Origin: an uncultured Clostridia bacterium
GTDB taxonomy: Bacteria > Bacillota > Clostridia > TANB77 > CAG-508
Assembly: GCA_949746285.1 (NCBI GenBank)
Contig: CATJZH010000057.1
Coordinates: forward strand, 1-5,096
DNA: 5,096 bases
Reading direction: 5' to 3'
The notes under the pieces were generated by a model. It saw nothing but the letters and a program-made list of their open reading frames with translations. It was not told the origin of the DNA and ran no database searches. The position numbers and the translations under genes are program-made. Positions 1-5,096 of the stretch are shown piece after piece; within the stretch, counting starts at the first letter, position 1, and each line of letters begins with the position of its first letter.

Positions 1-376
1 AAATAAATATACTTTTATCAGAATATATAATTCCATATATTTTTTTAGTTTTTAAATATTTTCTATAATTGAAACCTTTATAATTTCTTGAAGTATCTCC
101 TTTTTCAAAATTACCAGAAGTTTTAATTATATCGCCAGGAATAAAATTTTCTTTTTCATATAATATAAGTTTCGTGTTTTTACTATATTTTATTTCTGAA
201 ATATTTAAAACTTTTATAATATATTTATTAGTATTCTCTTTTTCTTCTTTATTTAGTATTTGAAAAGTACCAATTATACTACATTCTTCTGGATAAATTT
301 TGTCAAATAAAAAAACAAAGGCTATGTTATAACATAGCCCCATTATAAATATTATTATTAAAATTTTCTTTTTAAT
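1..376 (-). CDS. comEC: ComEC/Rec2-family DNA uptake channel, N-terminal 125 codons (partial; ATT start)
   Basis: ComEC forms the inner-membrane channel that imports single-stranded DNA during natural transformation. The minus-strand frame is open from 406 to the window edge. It opens with a lysine-rich start and one membrane segment (about residues 5-24: ILIIIFIMGLCYNIAFVFLF), followed by a soluble beta-rich region. Near residues 88-112 it reads FIPGDIIKTSGNFEKGD, then NYKGFNYRKYLKTKKIYGII. That PGD...G.F.....N..GF.Y..YL...I.G pattern is what I recognise as the DUF4131 (OB-fold) N-terminal domain of ComEC. The membrane-core competence domain and any metallo-beta-lactamase domain would lie beyond base 1. 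The stop TAG at 409-407 bounds the frame, and no ATG, GTG or TTG occurs before the ATG at 343-341, which has no ribosome binding site and would cut into the membrane segment. The AAAAGGAG at 390-383 sits 6 bases before an ATT at 376-374, so ATT is the best start. The family call is by pattern recognition; a degraded gene cannot be excluded. Confidence 0.78.
   Translation of the reverse strand, partial: MKKKILIIIFIMGLCYNIAFVFLFDKIYPEECSIIGTFQILNKEEKENTNKYIIKVLNISEIKYSKNTKLILYEKENFIPGDIIKTSGNFEKGDTSRNYKGFNYRKYLKTKKIYGIIYSDKSIFI
303..341 (-). terminator. Intrinsic terminator or attenuator inside the 5' end of comEC
   Basis: On the minus strand a perfect inverted repeat (GGCTATGTTA and TAACATAGCC, bases 339-320) can fold into an 8-bp stem with a TATA loop. 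Two extra G residues (341-340) can form G-U pairs at the base. The stem is followed at once by TTTGTTTTTTTATTTG (319-304). This is the classical layout of an intrinsic terminator for minus-strand transcription. The plus strand has no T-run after the stem, so it is one-directional. It begins 61 bases after the nlpC stop, so it can end the aspS-nlpC transcript. It also lies within codons 12-24 of the comEC frame, so it would terminate or attenuate comEC transcription unless bypassed. Confidence 0.75.
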
Positions 377-382
377 TTTTAA

Positions 383-390
383 CTCCTTTT
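383..390 (-). promoter_or_regulatory. Shine-Dalgarno sequence of comEC (decides the ATT start)
   Basis: The minus strand reads AAAAGGAG here, a near-perfect match to the anti-Shine-Dalgarno core. It lies 12 bases beyond the nlpC stop codon and 6 bases before an ATT codon in the comEC frame. No canonical start lies within normal distance; the first in-frame ATG is 39 bases downstream. The site therefore argues for initiation at the ATT, which is one base change from ATG. Confidence 0.7.
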
Positions 391-401
391 CTCCCCAAGC
401 C

Positions 402-1757
402 TTATTCTACAATTCTTTTCGCAGTAATAAATCTAGAATTATAATAAGAATTTGTATTTAAATTGTCTGTAACTACTCCTCTAGAAGCATTTGCTGCATG
501 GACAAAATTTCCATCTCCTATGTAAATGCCAGTATGACCTATTTTACTTTTCCCTTCATCATAAAATAATATTAAATCTCCTGGTTCAATATTTTCTCTT
601 CCTATTTCTTCTCCCAAATTATTTTGAGAGGCTGCTGTACTTCCTAATGAATATCCAAAATTAGAATAAATATATTTAGTAAATCCTGAACAGTCAAATC
701 CTGTTTGAGGATTTTTTCCTCCTGATACATATGATGTTCCTAAAAATTGTTTTGCATAATCTACAACTTGACTGCCTGAAGAAGTAGTTGATAGTGATTC
801 ATTAATAGCATTATTAGCTTGCTTAGTTATTACAGTATTATCTATATTTTCTTCTCTGTTTTCTATTAAACTTCTTGAAGATATGTTATTACTTACTGTT
901 ATTAACTTTTTACTTACATAACCTGACATTCCTTTACCAGATATTTTGTACCAATCACCTTCTTCTGCAATAATAGTTACATCATCATAATAATCTAATG
1001 TTCCTACTATATCTGCCAATGTGCTGGGAGTTTTTCTTATTTTTGCTGTTTCTACTTTTACTTTTCCATTTTTATTTGTTTCCGTAGGTTTTTCTTCCGG
1101 TTGCTCTTTTGGTGTTTCTGGCTGCTTCGGAGTTTCTTTTTTAGAAACTTCATTTGGTGTATACGATGTTTCAGTTATTTTAGATTTATTAACCCATCCT
1201 TGAACACTTCCATCAGTAATTTTTACCCAGTTATTCATTTCTAATATTTTTGTTACTTGTTTTCCATTATCCAACTGCAAAATAATACTTGATGTTATAC
1301 TAGGTAATAATCTTAAACTCGCATTATTAGTAGCATATTTCGTTTCTTCATTTGAATTTTCATTATTATTAGTTACTGTATTTGTATTTGCTATGTTTTC
1401 ATTAGTTGTTGTATTTGATTTATTATTTGTATTTACTGTATTATTAGAATTTGTAGAATTATTAGTACTAGTATTCTTATTACTTTCCTTCTTTTTTTCT
1501 GATGAAATTGATAAAAATTCTTTTTTTACATATCCTGATTTATCATCTAATTTTATTTTACACCATTCTCCATCAGTTTCTAATATTTCAACAATATCAT
1601 TTTCATACACATTAGTAATAATGCCTGATGTTGTATTTGGTTTTTCTCTAACTCTTATTGCTGATGCTTTTACAGTTCCACTTACTGCTAAAGATTTATT
1701 TACACAAAAACTTAATATTATACAAATAATTATCAATACTCTTTTAAAAATTTTCAT
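402..1757 (-). CDS. Secreted NlpC/P60 peptidoglycan endopeptidase with three bacterial SH3 domains
   Basis: Predicted exported cell-wall hydrolase that cleaves peptide stems of peptidoglycan (the family usually cuts D-gamma-Glu to diamino acid bonds). Residues 1-24 form a signal peptide (MKIFKR plus a hydrophobic core, likely cleaved after SLA). Three SH3b wall-binding repeats follow at about 27-85, 139-196 and 231-289, each with a ..LR/IR.....I pattern and W.KI...GYV/GWV; the second is the most divergent. A 50-residue Asn/Thr/Ser-rich linker (91-140) separates the first two. A Pro/Glu/Lys linker (about 204-230) separates the second and third. The catalytic NlpC/P60 domain (about 328-451) carries the Cys356 motif DCSGF, His408 in HTGIYIG and His420 in FVHAA, the expected triad. 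The ATG is the only option, since TAA lies in frame just upstream; AAAGGA at 1775-1770 is 12 bases away, rather far. It starts 33 bases after aspS with no terminator between, so co-transcription is likely. The exact biological role (division, lysis, recycling) is not shown. Confidence 0.93.
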   Translation of the reverse strand: MKIFKRVLIIICIILSFCVNKSLAVSGTVKASAIRVREKPNTTSGIITNVYENDIVEILETDGEWCKIKLDDKSGYVKKEFLSISSEKKKESNKNTSTNNSTNSNNTVNTNNKSNTTTNENIANTNTVTNNNENSNEETKYATNNASLRLLPSITSSIILQLDNGKQVTKILEMNNWVKITDGSVQGWVNKSKITETSYTPNEVSKKETPKQPETPKEQPEEKPTETNKNGKVKVETAKIRKTPSTLADIVGTLDYYDDVTIIAEEGDWYKISGKGMSGYVSKKLITVSNNISSRSLIENREENIDNTVITKQANNAINESLSTTSSGSQVVDYAKQFLGTSYVSGGKNPQTGFDCSGFTKYIYSNFGYSLGSTAASQNNLGEEIGRENIEPGDLILFYDEGKSKIGHTGIYIGDGNFVHAANASRGVVTDNLNTNSYYNSRFITAKRIVE

Positions 1758-1769
1758 AAATATTTATAT

Positions 1770-1775
1770 TCCTTT
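1770..1775 (-). promoter_or_regulatory. Ribosome binding site of the NlpC/P60 gene, long spacing
   Basis: The minus strand reads AAAGGA, ending 12 bases before the ATG at 1757-1755. This is longer than the 6-9 bases seen for its neighbours. The intervening bases are A/T only. An in-frame TAA at 1766-1764 rules out an upstream start. The spacing suggests moderate translation initiation. Confidence 0.6.
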
Positions 1776-1790
1776 ATATTATTTTGTATA

Positions 1791-3560
1791 CTAATTATTT
1801 TCAGTTTCTTTTAAGTCTAATTTTATATGTACTTCTTCTAATTGCTTATCAAAAACTTTTGATGGAGCATTCATTAAAAGATCTCTAGCTTTTTTATTTT
1901 TTGGAAATGCTATTACCTCTCGTAAGTTTTCTTCTTTTGCTAAAAGCATAATTATTCTATCTATACCAGCTGCTGCTCCTGCATGAGGTGGTGTTCCATA
2001 ACTAAACGCATTAAATAGTGCACCAAATTTCCCTTTTATATCTTCTTCTGTATAACCAGCTATGTTAAAAGCTTTTCTCATTATGTCTTGATCATGATTT
2101 CTTACTGCTCCAGATAAAATTTCATATCCATTACATACAGCATCATACTGATATGCATATATTTCAAGTGGTTTTTTTTCTTCTAAAGCTTTTAATCCTC
2201 CTTGTGGCATAGAAAATGGATTATGATTAAAATCTATTGTACCTTCATCAGATAATTCATACATTGGAAAATCTACTATAAAGCAAAATTTATAAACATC
2301 TTTTTCTAATAAGTCTAATTCCACTCCTAATTTTATTCTAACATCTCCTGCAATTTTTACAGATTTATCATACTCATCTGCTACAAAAAATATTGCTGAA
2401 TTTTCTTTTACATTCATCTTTTCAAATATTTTTACTTTTCTTTCATCATCTATAAATTTACTAATTCCACCATTTAAATTTTTCTCACCATCTACTTTTA
2501 CCCATGCTAAGCCTTTCGCTTCTAATTCTTCTACTGCATATGCAGACATATTATCAAAAAACTTTCTTGGCTTTTCTTCCATATTTTCTACTACAATAGC
2601 TTTTACTGTTTTATCTTTAAACGCATTAAATTCTGTTCCTACAAAAATATCTGTCAAGTCATTTATTATTAATGGGTTTCTTAAATCTGGTTTATCTGTT
2701 CCATATTTTTCCATTGCTTCCTTAAACGGAATTCTTATAAATGGTCCATCATCTACTTTATAATTTGTATTTTCTTTAAATACTTTAGGTAAAACTGCTT
2801 CTATTACTTTAAAAACATCTTCTTGTTCTACAAAACTCATTTCAAAATCTAATTGATAAAATTCACCAGGTGAACGATCTGCTCTTGGATCTTCATCTCT
2901 AAAACAAGGAGCAATTTGATAATACTTTTCAAATCCTGATACCATTAATAACTGTTTAAATTGTTGTGGTGCTTGTGGAAGTGCATAAAATTCTCCTGGA
3001 TGTAGTCTGCTTGGTACAAGAAAATCTCTTGCGCCTTCTGGTGAAGAATTTGCAAGTATTGGTGTTTGTATTTCTGTAAAATTTAATTCATCCATTGCTT
3101 TTCTAAAATCTTTTAATATTTTTGAACGTAAAATAATATTATTATGTATTTTTTCATTTCTTAAATCCAAAAATCTATATTCTAATCTCAAGTCTTCTCT
3201 AACAGTTTGACCTTCAATATTTATTTCAAATGGTAATGAATTTCTACATTTTCCAAGTATAGTTACATCTTTAGCAATAATTTCAATTTCCCCAGTTGGT
3301 ATTTTATCATTTTTACTAGTTCTTTCTACTACTTCTCCTGTAACTGATATTGTACATTCTTTTACTATTTCTTTTACATTTTCTATATTTGAATCCTCTG
3401 AAATTACAATTTGAGTTATTCCTTTTTCATCTCTTAAATCAATAAATATCATTTTTCCAAGATTTCTAATAGTTTGAACAAATCCTGCTAATCTTACTTC
3501 TTTATTTACATCTGATATTCTAAGTTCTCCACAATTATGAGTTCTATATTTATTTACCAT
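1791..3560 (-). CDS. aspS: Aspartyl-tRNA synthetase (class II, bacterial type)
   Basis: Charges tRNA-Asp with aspartate in the cytoplasm using ATP. At 589 residues it matches the usual bacterial AspRS length. In order: an OB-fold anticodon-binding domain (about 1-105, with IFIDLRDEKG at 38-47), then the class II catalytic core. The core has motif 1 near FTEIQTPIL (161-169), the PEGARDFLVPSR block (174-185), the QAPQQFKQ aspartate-site loop (196-203), motif 2 FRDEDPRADR (220-229) and motif 3 GIDRIIMLL (532-540). The bacterial GAD insertion lies at about 300-410. Position Leu34 and the lysine in TSKN match the discriminating E. coli enzyme more than the Asp/Asn non-discriminating Pseudomonas type, which is only a hint. 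Motif 2 carries an extra glycine (RSPGEF versus RQPEF in E. coli). The ATG has GAGAGGG 6 bases upstream and a strong promoter. The stop is TAG, and the NlpC/P60 gene follows closely. It is not next to hisS, a partner in many Firmicutes. Confidence 0.98.
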   Translation of the reverse strand: MVNKYRTHNCGELRISDVNKEVRLAGFVQTIRNLGKMIFIDLRDEKGITQIVISEDSNIENVKEIVKECTISVTGEVVERTSKNDKIPTGEIEIIAKDVTILGKCRNSLPFEINIEGQTVREDLRLEYRFLDLRNEKIHNNIILRSKILKDFRKAMDELNFTEIQTPILANSSPEGARDFLVPSRLHPGEFYALPQAPQQFKQLLMVSGFEKYYQIAPCFRDEDPRADRSPGEFYQLDFEMSFVEQEDVFKVIEAVLPKVFKENTNYKVDDGPFIRIPFKEAMEKYGTDKPDLRNPLIINDLTDIFVGTEFNAFKDKTVKAIVVENMEEKPRKFFDNMSAYAVEELEAKGLAWVKVDGEKNLNGGISKFIDDERKVKIFEKMNVKENSAIFFVADEYDKSVKIAGDVRIKLGVELDLLEKDVYKFCFIVDFPMYELSDEGTIDFNHNPFSMPQGGLKALEEKKPLEIYAYQYDAVCNGYEILSGAVRNHDQDIMRKAFNIAGYTEEDIKGKFGALFNAFSYGTPPHAGAAAGIDRIIMLLAKEENLREVIAFPKNKKARDLLMNAPSKVFDKQLEEVHIKLDLKETENN

Positions 3561-3585
3561 TTTAATCCCTCTCTTTTATATATCG

Positions 3586-3621
3586 TGCCCACATTATATA
3601 CCATATATGTATGTTTTTCAA
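3586..3621 (-). promoter_or_regulatory. Sigma-A promoter of aspS
   Basis: The minus strand shows TTGAAA (3621-3616), a 17-base spacer and a perfect TATAAT (3598-3593), so transcription should start near 3586. The leader would be about 26 bases and carries the GAGAGGG ribosome binding site at 3573-3567. The region upstream of the -35 box is A/T rich, compatible with an UP element. The leader is too short for a T-box or other riboswitch. The promoter probably drives aspS and the NlpC/P60 gene together. Confidence 0.8.
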
Positions 3622-3682
3622 TATTATTATAAACAAATATCAATAATGATTTTTTAGTTACAAAATAAACTTTGAATTGTAC

Positions 3683-3714
3683 AAAAAAAGATATACTTCA
3701 AAAAGTATATCTTT
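3683..3714 (-). terminator. Intrinsic terminator after the FGE-fold protein gene
   Basis: The minus strand has a 12-bp perfect stem, AAAGATATACTT (3714-3703) pairing with AAGTATATCTTT (3698-3687), around a 4-base loop. The T-run continues from the stem to 3683. It starts 11 bases after the stop codon at 3726 and separates this gene from the aspS promoter. The A/T-rich stem makes it weaker than the terminator behind rpmA. Confidence 0.82.
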
Positions 3715-3725
3715 CTTTACTAACA

Positions 3726-4841
3726 TTATTTATATAATACCATTCTAAATCCCCAATATGCATCATATGTATCTTCTGCATACCCTGTATATGCGTTTGG
3801 TGTTCTTTGGGAACTAGCACTTCCACCTCTGACTACTCTATTTATAATATTCTCTGAATTTCCTCTTGAATTACTATCAGTTGATGATGGCTTATATATT
3901 TCTGTTGTCCATTCTCTTACATTTCCTGCCAAATCACATATATTATTTACATTATCTTTTGTAGTATATCCTGTAGGATATATTGTTCCAGAATAATTAC
4001 CATATTCTATATTTGAAGAATAATTTGTAACCCTACTATCTATCCATTCTAGTGTTGTATCCCATGCATAACTACTAATAAGTGCTGTACTGTATCCTTC
4101 ATATCCAAAGGCTTTAGCAGATTCAGCAGCATTATTTATAGCATCTTGACAAGTTATATTAAGCCATGGTGTTTTTCCTGACATTGAAGCTGCAACTACT
4201 TTTCCATTAAGTTCATATTGGGAAGCTTCAAATCTAGCTATATAAAAGCCATAATACTTTGCTACACTATTAACCAATGATGTCGCTGCTTCACTTGTTT
4301 CTTCATATTCTGTATTTAGCATTCTAGTACGTGTTAATTTTCCATTTTCTACCGGTACCCATACATACTGATTTCCATATTCATCTTCTATTACATATCC
4401 AGCTTCTGGAATTCCTCCAACTTCTGTAAATCCTTCTGGTATATATGGATTAGAAGCTGATATTTCTTCAAGTTCTGATACATTTATAGTTTCTGAATTT
4501 GATATTCCATTTTCATTATAAACTAAAAATTCATAATCTCCATTTTCATTTACTTCAAATGTAGTACTACTTCCCATTATTGTTGTTCCATCTGGAAGAA
4601 CTATTTGTTTAATTCCTGTTCCATCTTCTGTTCTAGCACTTATTTTTATAAATACTTTACCTTTATTGTTCTCATCTACTTCTTTTTCTAATTCTATTAT
4701 TGGCTTTTCTGAAACTTCTAATTGTTCATGAACAGAAGAATCGTTTTTGTCAAGTACAAATATCTTTACACATAATGCACCTATTGCAATAACAATTAGA
4801 AGTAATATAACAATTATTAAAGGTAAAAATCGCTCTTTCAT
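3726..4841 (-). CDS. Membrane-anchored Ig-like plus FGE/SUMF1-fold surface protein, non-catalytic
   Basis: Function unknown. The protein has a cytoplasmic MKER start and one membrane segment (about 6-30) without an obvious cleavage site, so it is probably a signal-anchored extracytoplasmic protein. An acidic stalk (about 35-60) leads to a beta-rich Ig-like domain (about 61-124, with GTGIKQIVLPDG and NENGDYEFLVYNENG). Residues 131-371 form a formylglycine-generating-enzyme/SUMF1 fold. Supporting marks are YVWVPV (159-164), FYIARFEAS (199-207), WDTTLEW (260-266), NICDLAGNVREW (300-311), RVVRGGS (335-341) and the terminal GFRMVL (364-369). True FGEs carry a cysteine pair after RGGS; here the only cysteines are 24, 231 and 302, so formylglycine formation is unlikely. 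A binding or structural role in the C-type-lectin-like fold is the better inference. The ATG has AAAGGAG 8 bases upstream. The gene appears monocistronic, bounded by terminators on both sides. Confidence 0.88.
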   Translation of the reverse strand: MKERFLPLIIVILLLIVIAIGALCVKIFVLDKNDSSVHEQLEVSEKPIIELEKEVDENNKGKVFIKISARTEDGTGIKQIVLPDGTTIMGSSTTFEVNENGDYEFLVYNENGISNSETINVSELEEISASNPYIPEGFTEVGGIPEAGYVIEDEYGNQYVWVPVENGKLTRTRMLNTEYEETSEAATSLVNSVAKYYGFYIARFEASQYELNGKVVAASMSGKTPWLNITCQDAINNAAESAKAFGYEGYSTALISSYAWDTTLEWIDSRVTNYSSNIEYGNYSGTIYPTGYTTKDNVNNICDLAGNVREWTTEIYKPSSTDSNSRGNSENIINRVVRGGSASSQRTPNAYTGYAEDTYDAYWGFRMVLYK

Positions 4842-4876
4842 ACTTTTCTCTCCTTTATTTTTATATTATCATTATT

Positions 4877-4917
4877 ATTAAAACATATATTATACTTTTT
4901 TTCAAATATATTTTAAT
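4877..4917 (-). promoter_or_regulatory. Promoter region of the FGE-fold protein gene
   Basis: Two overlapping sigma-A candidates are visible on the minus strand. The first has TTGAAA (4905-4900), a 17-base spacer and TTTAAT (4882-4877), with a TG one base upstream of the -10 box (extended -10). The second has a perfect TATAAT at 4894-4889 but only a weak -35 (ATTAAA, 4917-4912). Either gives a leader of roughly 30-45 bases ending in the AAAGGAG site at 4856-4850. The sequence does not decide which is used. Confidence 0.55.
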
Positions 4918-4953
4918 AAATTTGTGTGTAAAATTAAATAATGTTTCCTACTC

Positions 4954-4991
4954 AAATAAAAAAATACCTTATTGAATTTTTTTCAATAAGG
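4954..4991 (-). terminator. Intrinsic terminator of rpmA, bidirectional in form
   Basis: The minus strand carries a perfect 10-bp stem, CCTTATTGAA (4991-4982) and TTCAATAAGG (4976-4967), with a 5-base loop. TATTTTTTTATTT follows (4966-4954). It starts 31 bases after the rpmA stop. The plus strand also has a T-run after the stem (4993-5000), so it could act both ways, though no plus-strand gene is seen. Confidence 0.88.
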
Positions 4992-5022
4992 ATTTTTTTT
5001 ATTTTATATACTTAAATAGATT

Positions 5023-5096
5023 TTATTGTACTACTGGATAAACACTTACTTGTTTTTTATCTTTACCTTTTCTTTCAAATTTAACTGTTCCATCTA
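5023..5096 (-). CDS. rpmA: 50S ribosomal protein L27, C-terminal end (partial)
   Basis: Only the last 23 codons and the TAA stop are in the window; the rest lies beyond base 5096. The translated end, DGTVKFERKGKDKKQVSVYP followed by VVQ, matches the conserved C-terminus of L27 (typically DGTVKFER.GRDKK.VSVYP). L27 belongs to the large ribosomal subunit, and its N-terminus reaches the peptidyl transferase centre. In Firmicutes rpmA usually sits in an rplU-prp-rpmA cluster, often followed by obg. Here a strong terminator closes the transcript and no obg follows. The N-terminal Prp cleavage motif cannot be assessed. Confidence 0.92.
   Translation of the reverse strand, partial: DGTVKFERKGKDKKQVSVYPVVQ

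Noticed and set aside
303..341. Hairpin taken simply as the nlpC terminator with no gene beyond it
   Set aside because: The frame through and beyond the hairpin stays open to the window edge and encodes a membrane helix plus a ComEC-like DUF4131 region, so both readings must be kept.
1021..1203. Plus-strand open frame of 60 codons
   Set aside because: It is antisense to the third SH3 domain and Pro/Glu linker of the NlpC/P60 gene, with no recognisable domain.
1393..1794. Plus-strand open frame of 133 codons rich in Phe, Leu and Val
   Set aside because: It lies antisense to the NlpC/P60 gene, mostly opposite the Asn/Thr linker, whose codons read as Val/Leu/Phe on the other strand. It has no family resemblance and is a composition artefact.
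3602..3609. CATATATG palindrome in the aspS promoter spacer as an operator
   Set aside because: Eight A/T-dominated bases are expected by chance in this composition, and no second copy or longer dyad was seen.
3726..3840. C-terminus of the FGE-fold protein as a diversity-generating-retroelement variable region
   Set aside because: The fold and the Asn/Tyr/Asp-rich end fit such a target, but no template repeat, reverse transcriptase or accessory gene is visible in the window.

Overview
The window comes from a very AT-rich, low-GC Gram-positive genome, most likely a member of the Clostridia. This is inferred from the base composition, the AGGAG-type ribosome binding sites, A/T-ending codons, NlpC/P60 and SH3 wall-protein architecture, and intrinsic terminators with clean U-tracts. 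All genes lie on the minus strand, so transcription runs from high to low coordinates. The species cannot be fixed from the sequence alone.

In transcription order: (1) 5096-5023, the last 23 codons of rpmA (ribosomal protein L27), closed by a strong hairpin terminator at 4991-4954. (2) 4841-3726, a membrane-anchored surface protein with an Ig-like domain and a C-terminal formylglycine-generating-enzyme (FGE/SUMF1) fold that lacks the catalytic cysteines. It has its own promoter region and its own terminator at 3714-3683. (3) 3560-1791, aspS (aspartyl-tRNA synthetase), with a near-consensus sigma-A promoter (TTGAAA-17-TATAAT) and a leader too short for a T-box. (4) 1757-402, a secreted NlpC/P60 endopeptidase with three SH3 domains, 33 bases behind aspS and probably in the same transcript. 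(5) 376-1, the N-terminal 125 codons of a ComEC/Rec2-type DNA-uptake channel protein, running off the window edge. This last gene has no ATG, GTG or TTG at the expected start.

The most interesting spot is the nlpC-comEC junction (about 409-303). The comEC reading frame has a good Shine-Dalgarno sequence, but the codon at the right distance is ATT. Codons 12-24 of the same frame encode a textbook intrinsic terminator: a GC-capped hairpin followed directly by TTTGTTTTTTT. The sequence therefore looks like both the 3' end of the aspS-nlpC transcript and the 5' coding region of comEC. This arrangement could keep a competence gene low or conditionally expressed.

Functionally the window mixes translation housekeeping genes (rpmA, aspS) with cell-envelope functions (wall hydrolase, DNA-import channel, anchored FGE-fold protein). 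No mobile element, CRISPR array, tRNA or rRNA is visible. The two gene-free stretches (3561-3725 and 4842-5022) are short and are accounted for by promoters and terminators.
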